NCBI RefSeq assembly: GCF_041381155.1 | Contig: NC_091134.1 | Coordinates: forward strand, 68,862,469-68,926,468 | Direction: 5' to 3' | Source: Argopecten irradians | Taxonomy: Eukaryota; Mollusca; Bivalvia; Pectinida; Pectinidae | DNA length: 64,000 bases | Shown here: positions 25,962 to 37,824 of the stretch, piece by piece | How positions within the stretch are numbered: position 1 is the first letter of the stretch | Layout: every line of letters starts with the position of its first letter | The notes under the pieces: generated by a model | The model's input: the letters and a program-made list of their open reading frames with translations, nothing else | Told to the model about the DNA's origin: nothing | Databases searched by the model: none | Translations under genes and position numbers: made by a program

Positions 25962-27286
25962 AGAGCCAAAATTTATACAAGTTCTGTTCCCCTTCCCCCA
26001 AGGATGTTTGTGGCCAAATTTGGTTACATTCCATTCAGAACTCTATGACTAGTAGCGATTTAAAGGATTTACCTCTATTTCCCCTATTGGGCCCCGCCCC
26101 TCCTGCCCCCGGGGGGTCAGAGCCAAAATTTATACAAGTTCTGTTCCCCTTCCCCCAAGGATGTTTGTGGCCAAATTTGGTTACATTTCATTCAGAACTC
26201 TATGACTAGTAGCGATTTAAAGGATTTACCTCTATTTCCCCTATTGGGCCCCGCCCCTCCTGCCCCCGGGGGGGGGGGGGGGGTCAGAGCCAAAATTTAT
26301 ACAAGTTCTGTTCCCCTTCCCCCAAGGATGTTTGTGGCCAAATTTGGGTACATTCCATTCACAACTCTATGACTAGTAGCGATTTAAAGGATTTACCTCT
26401 ATTTCCCCTATTGGGCCCCGCCCCTCCTGCCCCCGGGGGGGGGGGGGCCAGAGCCAAAATTTATACAAGTTCTGTTCCCCTTCCCCCAAGGATGTTTGTG
26501 GCCAAATTTGGGTACATTCCATTCACAACTCTATGACTAGTAGCGATTTAAAGGATTTACCTCTATTTCCCCTATTGGGCCCCGCCCCTCCTGCCCCTGG
26601 GTGATCAGAGCCAAAATTTATACAAGTTCTGTTCCCCTTCCCCCAAGGATGTTTGTGGCCAAATTTGGTTACATTTCATTCAGAACTCTATGACTAGTAG
26701 CGATTTAAAGGATTTACCTCTATTTCCCCTATTGGGCCCCGCCCCTCCTGCCCCCGGGGGGGGCCAGAGCCAAAATTTATACAAGTTCTGTTCCCCTTCC
26801 CCCAAGGATGTTTGTGGCCAAATTTGGGTACATTCCATTCACAACTCTATGACTAGTAGCGATTTAAAGGATTTACCTCTATTTCCCCTATTGGGCCCCG
26901 CCCCTCCTGCCCCTGGGTGATCAGAGCCAAAATTTATACAAGTACTGTTCCCCTTCCCCAAAGGATGTTTGTGGCTGATTTTGGTTACATTCCATGCCTA
27001 ACTCTAGGACAAGTAGTGATTTAAAGGATTTACCTCTATTTCCCCTATTGGGCCCCGCCCCTCCTGCCCCTGGGGGGTCAGAGCCAAAATTTATACAAGT
27101 TCTGTTCCCCCTCCCCCAAGGATGTTTGTGGCCAAATTTGGTTACAATCCATGCAGAACTCTAGGAGAAGTAGCGATTTATAGGAAATGTTGACGGACGG
27201 ACGGACGGACGGACGACAGACGACGGACGACGGACGCCGCTCCATGACATAAGCTCACCGGCCCTTCGGGCCAGGTGAGCTAAAAA
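25004..27286 (+). mobile_element. 'Pearl'-like element with ~13 tandem 160-bp core units
   Basis: The element begins ACAAGAGGCCCAGAGGGCC (a hairpin) and TCGCTCACCTGG. About 13 core units of ~155-180 bp follow, each with CCCCTATTGGGCCCCGCCCC, a G-tract, CAGAGCCAAAATTTATACAA and GGATGTTTGTGGCCAAATTT. Then comes a (GGAC)n microsatellite (27190-27235) and a terminal hairpin, GGCCCTTCGGGCCAGGTGAG, followed by CTAAAAA. Core repeats of ~160 bp next to a tetranucleotide microsatellite are the hallmark of bivalve 'pearl' elements, considered Helitron-like and non-autonomous. Long proline-rich open frames (172 and 166 codons) come from the repeat and are not genes. Confidence 0.85.
25931..25959 (+). 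repeat. Pure G tract (29 nt) in a core unit
   Basis: One core unit carries an uninterrupted run of 29 G. Sister units have 4-20 G at the same place (for example near 26267 and 26436). Such runs can form quadruplexes and slip in replication. They are also prone to sequencing error, so the exact length is unreliable. Confidence 0.8.
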
Positions 27287-27599
27287 TTAGTTGTGAGCGT
27301 GTGTATCCAAATTCTATGTATGACATTACACAATGCGATATTCGTTCTAAAAGGTAGAAGATACAACCTACAACACTAAATAGAGGTATTAAATTTACAC
27401 AACATTATGTACCGATGTCTGTTTGCCTAAAGGTAATTCTGGTACTCCATGTGATTCCAACTCCCGACATATAAGGAGACAAGAAACAGAGCATCGTCTT
27501 ACCGGCTATGATGTAAAGAGGCGATATTTTACCTTAGGATACCTTAAGATGATTTCTGAACACAGGCTGAGGCCGCTATATTTTTTTCGCATCTTTCCC

Positions 27600-28000
27600 G
27601 GGTGGTAGATTATTCCACGATGATACAATGAGTGTTAACACATCCATCATCTCTCCGAGATCTGCGTGATGATGTTTTGTAAATGTGACCTCTAGTAAAT
27701 TGTGGTTACGTTGTAAGTTCATGGTGACTGATTGATCGTAAGTGTTAAAATTTTGTAGGCCTCCTCTGATTTTTCTATAGGCTAGTGTTGGAAGGCGTAA
27801 TTAATTTAGTCTATCTGAATATAGAAGATCCGTAGTAGTTGTGATTAACGTCTCTTCGATGAACGTTCTCGATCGCTGTTATGTGTTCCACTTGATGAGA
27901 GTGCCAGATTGTGTTTCCGTATTCTAGATGGGGTCTTACTAAGGCCTTATATAACACCAAGGCGTTCACCTCGTCCAAATGAGTGAAAATTCTTCTGATA
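27600..28000 (-). mobile_element. Decayed LINE reverse-transcriptase C-terminal fragment
   Basis: The minus strand reads LVRPHLEYGNTIWHSHQVE and IENVHRRD, the conserved stretch after the palm of LINE reverse transcriptases (usual form LVRPxLEYGxxVW...IExVQRR). A WNNLP motif is visible nearer 27610. The frame is broken and both ends of the element are missing. Confidence 0.6.
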
Positions 28001-28624
28001 AGGCCTTGCTAGCCTTGGCCTGAATGTGTCGTTATTTCTTTCCATTTTTAAGTTAAAGTACATATAGTTCACGCCTTGTTGATATAAACTTAAGTAACCT
28101 AGTATTGACAGTACGTTCACACAAAAACGTTGTCAGCAACCACAAAAGCAGTGGATTTTTGTCGAGTGTTTACAATTCTTTTTTTGTCAAATTCTTCTTT
28201 GCTTTTAGTTTATGTCGTCAATGCTGCTTCGTGCCCGTATACGCCTGTCACATTTCTGACGTTGCTTTGGAGTAATTACATGTTACATTCCTTCTTGATA
28301 ACACTCAACCATCTGATGGGACACAGATGGCATTAAACGTTAAGCAGGTAACCTCCTCTCCCTTACCCCCAATAATCCTCTCCCCCATAGTTGATAAAAA
28401 CAAATGTTATTTCCGTGCTTTGAGCGCCATCAGTCGGTACCCATCAGCAACTAAAGACGTGCGACATTCTCTCAGATATTGTGCGGGGAAGAATGTGAGT
28501 ATTTCTGTCAAATTATCAGTCAGTTACAATCAGGAAGGAATGCTAATTACCCCGAAGCAATGTTAGATTAATGACAGGCGTATATGGGTATAATTTGACA
28601 AAAAAGAATTGCACAACACTTGAA
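28001..28624. other. Intergenic, nothing recognised
   Basis: Two overlapping frames of 68 and 79 codons occur on the plus strand without family motifs. I see no gene. Confidence 0.4.
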
Positions 28625-29391
28625 AACAAGTGGCCCAGAGGGCTTGTATCGCTCAGCTTCATTGTTTCTTTTCTAAAGGAATTATAATATTTACCTCTAA
28701 TCTCCCTATTGGGCCCCGCCCCTCCTACCCTGGGGGGTCAGAGCAAAAATTTATACAAACTCTGTTCCCCTTTCCACAAGGATGTTTCTGGCAAAATTTG
28801 GTTACAATCCATGCAGAACTCTATGACTAGTAGCGATTTAAAGGATTTTCCTCTATTTGTACCTATTGGACCCTGAAATGTAGAAGTTCTGTAGTTTGGT
28901 GGTATGTTCTGTAGTGGTGTGTATATGTAGGACTCAAACACGTGTTGGTAGCTTCTGGTGTTTATTCGTGGAGTCCTTAAGAGCGACTCCGTTTACTTGT
29001 GAAATCTTAGTTTATATAGAGGTACATGGACATTCAACATCAATCAGTTTTATAATAAATGTCAGAGTACATATCCTTCTTAAGTAATCTGACCACTTCT
29101 TGTCACGAATATGCACTTAAGTAATAGTGTATCGAAACCGATGACTTGGTCATGATAGCTACAAGGCATATACATGAATAACCGTCTATAACGGTCTGGT
29201 CACTGCGACCTGATGTCTAAGGCTATATGTGTACCTATAGTAGACTAAGTGTATTCATTGAATTATACATAAAGTTAATTTTCTAAATATTTAACATTTC
29301 CATATAATGGCACATTCGTCTCCATGTTATAAATTATAACAATTTAGCTATAAATTGGTATAATATATTATGCAATTTTCTAAATATTTAA

Positions 29392-30063
29392 CAGTATAAT
29401 ATTTTCATGTTTGATAATTTATGATGGATGTGGGTCGTTCTTGTCCCATGGCTCGTGATGTTCGTGTCGATGTAGTTGTAGAGTTGAATGATGATGGAGG
29501 CGTTGAGTTTTAGTGGCATAGTTTTTATTTGGTTCCATATATATACAGTATAGTACATATACATATAGTATATATGTACAGTGGATAAAGGACCATATAG
29601 TCCTATACATCCTGACGGGAATTACAATCATAACTTCTCCGTCTACTAAAATACATGTACAAAATTATTTCCATGCTTCCTAGTGTTGGTATCTTCATAG
29701 GTGTCCTGGTGTGAAGAGTGTCATGTCTGTAGTGTCTGTTGTGTCCGGAGTGTCTATGGAGTGTAGAGTGTCTGTGGAGTGTGTTTAAAGAATATCTCGA
29801 GTCTCTTATATATTCGATACCAGGAAGGAAGCAGGAATGGCGTAAAGGTCACGATTTCCTAAAATTATGTCAGGCAATGATTCAATAACAACTTCCTAGA
29901 TATGAACTAACTTCCTATATGGGCTTAATTCTTAGACGATGTTCCTGAATCAACTGCCTGAAGACATATTCACATTGGTCAATCAAATTACCAAGTTATA
30001 TATAGCTTACTTTCACTTAAATCTTTAAATTAAATTTCCATTTCAAGGCATCGTTATACTACA
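29392..30063. repeat. Left 672-bp direct repeat of LTR-like element
   Basis: It begins CAGTATAATATTTTCATG and ends GGCATCGTTATACTACA. The matching copy lies exactly 2844 bp downstream with no indels. A 70-codon minus-strand frame within it is duplicated with the repeat and is not a gene. Confidence 0.9.
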
Positions 30064-32235
30064 TTCGCCATATACTCATATATGATTTCAAATTAGCTAA
30101 AATTTGAAATCATTATGCTACAAAAGTAAAATTAAATTTCCATATTAAGGCATCGTTTATACTAAAAACATCTGAAGAAAGTTCACTGTGAAATGTGCAA
30201 AAAAAAAAAGATATTGTCAAAATTAACATAACTGTACACTATTCTTTTGCCATACAATGTAAATATTTCAATAAAACACATTAAAATAAATTTTCGGGTA
30301 AATGTACAATGTAACAATGATGTTTGGATTGACGTATGTTGATGATATTAAGTGGTATGTTGAGAATTGTGCGTGATATGTTATTAGAACGTCGGAGCAA
30401 CAACAATTAAATGTGTGTGTTATATCACATCAATACTCCGCCTCTAACATAAAAAATGGGAAGTTTATGAATACGTTTCATTCTCCATGCATTAGCACGT
30501 GAGAGAAACTTCCCATAAGTATATATAATATGTAAAATGTGTATACGTGTCAACAAATAAAGTAAAAAAATGTTAAAAGAACTTCCATATGAATATTAAG
30601 TATATAAAAACAGCATAATCATGAACAAGTCATTGTAAAAAAATTAATGCGACTTGGATGAGTTTTTTTTAAAGTAAGATGTAACGTGTATTAGAAATTT
30701 AAAAATAAAATGTTATAAAACTTTAAAAAAAATTGTACTGTTAATATGAACAGTTAAGCTACCGTAATTATCAAATATATATTAATAAGATATCTATAAG
30801 TGTTTTTTGACCTGGGGCACAATTTGTCAAAGCGGAAGCAGATATGTCTTCAGGCAGATACCTGACCAACCATTACAAAATGTGTTAACTGATATGAATA
30901 ACGTAATTGTTCCAAATTGAAATGTCTTGATTTTATAAAATATAGGATGATAACAGTTCGTTAGCAAAATAAAAATCAATTGTAAATAGTTATTAAATCC
31001 AAAAGAGAAAAAAATCAATTATCCTGATCTAGTACTGTTAAGACTTGTGCTGTATAAAAAATGACGTTAATGAGAAAAAAAATATATTGTTTGAATTTGA
31101 CGTTGAATCGTCTAAAAAAACAAACGGATGAAATATCGCTTTCCAATTAAAGCTGATATCTTTAATAATAAAAATGAAATGAAAATCATTTTGCAAAGAA
31201 AGTTCCATTATTGTGTATTTGTGTATGTACACGTTGAAAGAAACATAAAAAACTTGTGTGTGCCCGGCATTGAACTGCATCGGGTATTCCTCCCAACGTG
31301 AAATAATATATATAAACGTAAATATGTCATAAATAACGAGACAATGGGCCTTAATGAGATACCTCACCACCCTATTGTACTCAAGACATACTGGTTGTTC
31401 CAATTTACATTTTAATACTGCATGTTAACCATGTCAGCAGAACAAACCAGACGTTTTAAATATATATTGTGTAAAAAATGTATTTGTGTAAATGAAAAAT
31501 AATAATTTAAAACAAAAAGGTATGTTGAGGAACTTTCTCTGTGAATGACATAAATGAACAGCACAAGTCATGAACATATTAATAGAAATGAAATTAACAA
31601 AACATTATTTATCAAAAAATCTCAAAAATCTGTTAGCTCAGGAAAAAAAATATAAAAATGAAATTGATAGTATGGTAATATTAAATATTTAAGTGTAATG
31701 AAGTAAATTATATTTACCACATTGAATTAAAAAAAAATGTATTACATTACTACATAACATTTCGCTTAGAACAATTATCATCCTGTTATATGTATGTAAA
31801 AAAAATAATCATAAATTTACTGATACGTTGTACCTTAAAACATATGATATTTAGATGAAAACAACTTTTTAAAAAAATGTATAAGTATATCAGTTTATAA
31901 AACAATAAAACACTATACATTACCAAAAAGTAAGTTCCAATATATAAAAACACATTTATAAATGTCCAAATTTTTAAGAAGTTCATTTTTGTTTGTCTTC
32001 TGTCTTCGATCTTCTGTCTTTTAACTTTATGGCTCATTCACGGCGCTGGTTGTGTAGTGGTCAGTAGGGTGTTGTTGGTGGTCTCTGCATTTTGGTTCCT
32101 CTTGTTTCGTTCATTGTGTGGTTTGTGGTGATGGGTTTGGTTGGCTGTGTTCTTGTGGCACTGATGATCGCATAGTGGCGTAGCTCCGTTGGTGATATCC
32201 GCGGAACCCAAAATTCCATCGCATTGTCACGGCAT

Positions 32236-32907
32236 CAGTATAATATTTTCATGTTTGATAATTTATGATGGATGTGGGTCGTTCTTGTCCCATGGCTCGT
32301 GATGTTCGTGTCGATGTAGTTGTAGAGTTGAATGATGATGGAGGCGTTGAGTTTTAGTGGCATAGTTTTTATTTGGTTCCATATATATACAGTATAGTAC
32401 ATATACATATAGTATATATGTACAGTGGATAAAGGACCATATAGTCCTATACATCCTGACGGGAATTACAATCATAACTTCTCCGTCTACTAAAATACAT
32501 GTACAAAATTATTTCCATGCTTCCTAGTGTTGGTATCTTCATAGGTGTCCTGGTGTGAAGAGTGTCATGTCTGTAGTGTCTGTTGTGTCCGGAGTGTCTA
32601 TGGAGTGTAGAGTGTCTGTGGAGTGTGTTTAAAGAATATCTCGAGTCTCTTATATATTCGATACCAGGAAGGAAGCAGGAATGGCGTAAAGGTCACGATT
32701 TCCTAAAATTATGTCAGGCAATGATTCAATAACAACTTCCTAGATATGAACTAACTTCCTATATGGGCTTAATTCTTAGACGATGTTCCTGAATCAACTG
32801 CCTGAAGACATATTCACATTGGTCAATCAAATTACCAAGTTATATATAGCTTACTTTCACTTAAATCTTTAAATTAAATTTCCATTTCAAGGCATCGTTA
32901 TACTACA
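32236..32907. repeat. Right 672-bp direct repeat of LTR-like element
   Basis: This matches 29392-30063 throughout by eye. It abuts the pearl-like core on its right at the ACCC duplication. Confidence 0.9.
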
Positions 32908-33364
32908 ACCCCGCCCCTCCTGCCCCCGGGGGGTCAGAGCATAAATTTATACAAACTCTGTTCCCCTTTGCCAAAGGATGTTTCTGACAAAATTTGGTTA
33001 AAATCCATGCAGAGCTCTATGACTAGTAGCGATTTAAAGGATTTACCTCTATTTTCCCAATTGGACCCAGCCCCTCCTGCCCCCAGGTGGTCTGAGAAAA
33101 AATGTATACAAACGTTGTTCCCCTTCGTCCATGTATGTTTCTGGCTAAATTTGGGTACAATTCATGCAGATCGGGTCAGGTGAGCTAAAAATCAACTGCT
33201 TTAGTGTGAAACTATTGTCAAAACTATGTTGCATATTGACAAGGCGTATACATATAATGTATGGGCCATCGTAAACATAACAAATGCACCAAATCACTGA
33301 AATTTCTCCTCGCTAAAAGGCATTTGAATCGAACGGGTTTTTTTTCAAAATGGTCGCAATTACT

Positions 33365-34710
33365 CTTTAACTGCAATCAGTTATTTTAAATATTTTGTCT
33401 AAGTTAAATTAGAAGCTCGAATTTTTCAATGGTGGTAATAGTGTAAAGTAAGTAACTTTTGTAACTCAAGACAAGAGGCCCAAGAGGCCTTGAAGGTCAC
33501 CTGAGTGCTGATACAGAAAGACAATTGCAAAGTTGTTTCAAATCTGTAAAAAAAAATTTACGAATTAGAATAAACTTTCAAGTAGAATCTTCGTACTAGA
33601 ATTTTTATTTTTTGTTTTTCATTTTGATAGTTAGTGTATCATGTTACTAAACCTTATGCTTAAAATTCCAATTTACTTTGCCAACGTTAAACAACAAAAC
33701 CAAACTAGAAGTCAGTCAGTGATTTTATAAATTTCTTTAATTAATCTATGAAGAATATTTGGTTCAATCAAACCTGTAAATTCAGAAGATTTTTGAATTT
33801 TTAGCCATTTTGACCCCGCCACTCTGGTCCCTGGGGGTCAGCCAGGACCAATATAGATATGGTGTTAAAATGCTATTTTGGGCTAATAATTCTAACCCAG
33901 TTTGACTCATTTCCTATTAAAACAAAACAAATAATGTTAAATGTGTTTTTCATATATAAACTATAGTAAATTTGACTCCCTTCCGAGGGGAAAATCTGAG
34001 ATCCCAGGGCCAAGAAATTCACATATTTTGTAAAGAGCCTCACTAACTTTCAATCTATGAAGAGTATTTGGTTCCATCGAATCTGTAAATTCAGAAATAA
34101 GATTTTTGAAAAGTTAGCCAATTTGACCCCTTTTGGCCCCGCCCCTCTGGCCCCTGGGGGTCGGCCAGGACCAATATGGATATGACGATAAATGCTATCT
34201 CAGGCTAAAAATTATAACCCAGTTTGACTAATAAGCAAATAACGTTCATAAATGTGTTTTTCCTATATAAACTATAGTAAACTTGACCCCTTCCCCAGGG
34301 GGAAACATGAGACTCCAAAGTCATATAATTCACAATTTTTGTAGAGGGCCTTGAAACCTTTCTATCTATGAAGAGTATTTGATTCTAGCACATCTGTGAG
34401 TGGAAAAGAAGATTTTTAAAATTTTAGTCAATTTTACCCCTTCTGGTCCCTCCCACAGCCCCCTGGGGGTGGGGGTCAAATGATTCACATTTTTATTGGC
34501 CTTATGCCTAAGAAGTTTTGTGAAAATTTCATTGACATTGCATCAGCTATTTTTGAGAAGAAGTCGAAAATGTAAATTGTTAACGAACACACGACGGACG
34601 ACGCACGACGACGGACTAAAGGCGACCTACAAATCACTTATTCGTCTGCAGCTGTTTTTGATAGCGCAAAAAAATGCCACTTTTCTGCGGTGGAGCATCT
34701 TTAACGAGAG
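33365..34710. mobile_element. MITE (TTAAAGATGCTCC family) split by a pearl-like element
   Basis: The left piece (33365-33470) matches 21880-21975 (AATTAGAAGCTC, TTTTTCAATGGTGGTAAT, GTAAAGTAAGTAACTTTT). The right piece (34636-34710) matches its far end (CGTCTGCASCTGTTTTTGAT, GCGGTGGAGCATCTTTAA). The far left end of the MITE is not recognisable. Confidence 0.7.
33471..34636 (+). mobile_element. Pearl-like element, second family
   Basis: It begins ACAAGAGGCCCAAGAGGCC and GGTCACCTGAG. It contains about three diverged core units with CCTGGGGGTCRGCCAGGACC and TAAACTATAGTAAA. It ends in an ACGACGGACGACG tract and GGCGACCTAC. The architecture (hairpin start, tandem core, GGAC-type tract, inverted tail) matches the element at 25004-27286, though the core sequence differs. 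Confidence 0.65.
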
Positions 34711-34749
34711 TGCTGATATAATAAGTAGGGGGAAAGACGCCAATATAGG

Positions 34750-35764
34750 CTTAAGGATGTATTCTTCTGAGGTTTCAGTCCCGTTGAAGTCTCGTTTCGA
34801 CAAAGATCAAAGAAGTTATGAGATTTTCAAATACAATTTATCAATATCTGTAGCAAGTTGCCAGTTGCAAATTTTGTCAAAAATTACAGTTCTAACTTTA
34901 GCAGATTTTTTTATACGGGGATTTTAAGAAATGGCCCATTTGGCGGCCATTTTGAAATTGTATCTTTTTTCGCTTCAAGTAGAGCCACAGTTTTACCATT
35001 TTTTACTGAAATTGTTTTTACTTAAATCATCACTGCACCAGCATTTTTAGCTGTATTGAGCTAATTTTTGCTGTAAATCTTTACTTGGTTCGTGACAATT
35101 AAAATATTGAGCATTAATGTATGAAATGATTCACTTTTTTTCACTTTATTTTTACATTTAATGGTAATTTGAGCACTTTTAATTTTTACTCTAAAATACT
35201 GAAAAATAACAAATATTCAAGTGGGACAAAAAAGTAAGCACACGGACCCCCCCATTTTTCTGCCTGATTCTGAAAGAATAGCCCTTTTCCTATTGATATG
35301 CAAAATATAAACAAAAGTTTAATACCAGAACTTTTTCTATAAAGGGTTAGATTTGGCAAAAATGGCTGAAAATGGTGCATTTTGTAGCTCAAAATTAAGG
35401 GTTAGGGGTAGCATATCTTGTTATTCTGAAAAAAAAAAATAGTCTTTTTGATCAAAACTGGTATATTTTAAAAGAAGACTACTGGAAAATAAATTCTACA
35501 AACATAAATACATATCAAACACCTCATTAGGAAATTATGGCTTTAATATCTTGTGTATATGGTCAAAACGGCAAAATTCCCATAAAATCCAATATTTTGT
35601 CAACTAGGTATCTTTCAGTGACAGTAGCTCAAAAACGAGCATACGGACATATGTTTTTTCTTTCATTTTCTTTCATGGTATGAACTCCTCTTTCAAAAAA
35701 TCTATATGAGAAAAAAAATTAAATACAAGAAAATTTTGACTTCTGAGAGGAGTACATCCTTAAG
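34750..35764. mobile_element. 1-kb MITE with CTTAAGGATGTAYTCYTCT ends
   Basis: The left end CTTAAGGATGTATTCTTCTG and the inverted right end (AGGAGTACATCCTTAAG) form TIRs of about 20 bp. The 1015-bp interior is AT-rich and non-coding. Confidence 0.7.
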
Positions 35765-36292
35765 TGATAAAAGCAGCATTGACAGTGAAAATATCATTTT
35801 GATTGTTACGTCATTAGTTTGCTCACAAAATTAATGTCATATTTTTGAGTAGAAATATGACGTTATGATCCAAAAATACGAAGTAATAATCGCAAGGGAA
35901 AATAACTGTTAAATACAATGGCAAAATAATATTTGGCGGAACTAGTAGTGAAGGCCATCTGTAAATGGAAGCAAGAAAACAAATGTGATAAATTTAATAT
36001 TCCTTGTTTCTTGATGAACACCAGTAATATTTCATCTCCTGAGGGTTAAACTATTATTTTTCACTCGTGAAAATATCTTCTATATATTTTTTGATACAGT
36101 TTTAAATAAAAAAAGAACCCTGACATACACCTCTACTGTGCAATTGTAAAGGACTATGTTGTATGATTAGAGTCCTTTTTGGCCCCCAAATCAATTTTTA
36201 AAAAAGTATTAAGAAAATAAGTTGTTGTAGTTGAAAAATTTAGTACATCTCATATCTAAACGCAATAAAAGTTCTCTAATTTTGCGGCAATA

Positions 36293-36306
36293 GTTGCTAT
36301 GGTAAC
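36293..36306. promoter_or_regulatory. Perfect X-box-like palindrome GTTGCTATGGTAAC
   Basis: GTTGCTATGGTAAC fits the RFX X-box consensus GTNRCC(0-3N)RGYAAC exactly. It lies in a repeat-rich, gene-free stretch, with the nearest known coding end (AKIP1 stop) 4.9 kb away, so function is doubtful. Confidence 0.3.
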
Positions 36307-36459
36307 CATTCGATCTATGCATAGATTAAGTGAATTTGAAAATGTTGCAATTTTTTGCCTATATTTTGATACTTTCTGTCTCAGAAACAATAGAGCGCAA
36401 TATAGAACAAATTCCATATTTATTCAGAATATGTAGGTACCTCAGATACATCTTTAGGA

Positions 36460-36930
36460 TCAATATAAAGTTTGTTCAAGGATGCACTCCATAGTTTCTA
36501 GATGAAAAACTAACAAAAGTATAACCAAAATTGACCTTTTCTCTGCTTTTCAATCTTTTCAAAAATTTGAGACACATCATTTCAGTACTTTCTGAGAAAT
36601 AGCGCAAACAAACTTCATTTACGGTAACAAAATCCAAGATGGCGGTCTTTCGGCCATCTTGTTGACCGATCGTCCCAAACTGCAATATGCACAACTAGGG
36701 CCATAGGGGACCATACAGATACAAATTGAGACAGATTGCTTCAGTACTTTCTGAGAAATATCAGTAACAAACTTCAACCTGTCAGCCATCTTGTTCGCAA
36801 ATCGGTTCGAAAAATGAAACACGCACAACTTGATCCCTAGGAGAACCTGCACGTGAACTTTGAGACAGATCCCTATAGTTCTCTCTGAGAAATAGCGGTA
36901 ACAGGAATTGTTAAAAGACGGAAGATCCTG
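36460..36930 (+). mobile_element. Fragment of third pearl-like family
   Basis: It contains repeats of CTTTCTGAGAAATA, AATCCAAGATGGC and CACAACTAGG, and stops at TTAAAAGACGGAAG. The same words in the same order build the element at 39550-40231. Neither terminal hairpin is present. Confidence 0.55.
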
Positions 36931-36939
36931 AGAGTCATT

Positions 36940-37049
36940 TGATGAATATTCATGAACTTTTTTTCATGAACCACAATATGCTAATATTCTTGAAAGTTCA
37001 TGAATCATTCATGAATATTCATAATGTCATGAATACCATCTCGCAGGGG
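36940..37049 (-). mobile_element. Terminal fragment of ATTCATGAA-rich TIR element
   Basis: Ends ATCTCGCAGGGG, the inverted terminus of the element at 58625-59778. About 110 bp (including TTCATGAACCACAATATGCT) matches the other end in reverse orientation. Confidence 0.7.
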
Positions 37050-37820
37050 TTATGCTTAGTGTGCTATCCTATGCTTAGTTCCATAGAAGTCATTTAAATT
37101 TATATGGAAATTGCCAAATCGACCCTGCCTCTCAGACCCCCCCTGGGGGTCAACCTAACTAGATGTATAATTTTAAACCCCCCCTTAATAGGCTAGGGAT
37201 GCCATTACGAATAGTAGTGCTGACATATGCTTTGTTTTAGAAAAGAGTCAGTTATAAGGAAATAGCCAAATTCAATTATTTTGGCTCTACCCCTCAGGCC
37301 CTGGAGAGTCAGCATGATCATACATTTGTACAATTTTCAGTCCCAACTCCATGAGGTTGCAATCAGGCATATTTATTAAATTCCAACCAGCAGTTATGAT
37401 GAAGAATTTTTGATTGTTGACGGGACGGTATAATGATCAGATGGACCCCACATGTAGGTCATATGTACCTTGGGCGTGAGGACTAAGTTAGCCAAAAATT
37501 TACACAGTATTTGGGGCTCCATTATAGCATGCCTCATAACCTGTACAAAAGTCTTTTGACTTTGATATTATTAAGTGGTAATTTACAGTTAATTTCACAA
37601 ATTTGACTGAAATTTATATATCGCGACATTGCATCATTTGCCTTTATCAAATTCAAAGATCCCATTTATTATTTATGTTTGAGGTTATGACGGTATAATG
37701 AATTTGTATTGAGCACATGTAAATTATTTAACCCCAGTCGTTTCCTGTGTTACCACAAAATTTACATGAGTCTCACGAGTGTATCCATTTATACCGCCGA
37801 ATAATACGGGTTTAAACAAA
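37050..37820. other. Repeat-like, no gene seen
   Basis: It holds diverged GCCCC-rich core-like stretches (near 37120-37150 and 37300) similar to the second pearl-like family, then AT-rich sequence. No gene is seen. Confidence 0.4.
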
Positions 37821-37824
37821 AAGA

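Larger units (their letters stand above)
28874..32907. mobile_element. LTR-like retroelement fossil, non-coding interior
   Basis: The element starts TG, ends CA, and is flanked by a 4-bp duplication ACCC (28870-28873 and 32908-32911). It contains a 672-bp direct repeat (29392-30063 and 32236-32907) that I read as identical. The 2.2-kb interior is AT-rich and shows no gag, protease or polymerase motif. The left terminal region includes 518 bp (28874-29391) absent from the right one, so the right repeat looks shortened. The copy is a non-autonomous or gutted LTR-type element. Identical repeats suggest a recent insertion. The family is not determined; a different terminal-repeat class remains possible. 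Confidence 0.6.
28625..33192 (+). mobile_element. 'Pearl'-like element, second copy, split by an LTR-like insertion
   Basis: The left part (28625-28873) starts ACAAGTGGCCCAGAGGGC and holds about one and a half core units. The right part (32908-33192) resumes in the core with ACCCCGCCCCTCCTGCCCCC and ends CAGGTGAGCTAAAAA. The two parts join at the same point of a core unit, so this was one short copy before the 4-kb insertion. Confidence 0.75.

Noticed and set aside
25198-26920. Proline-rich open frames of 172, 166 and 76 codons
   Set aside because: They follow the ~160-bp tandem core units and are interrupted wherever unit length shifts; they are products of the repeat, not genes.
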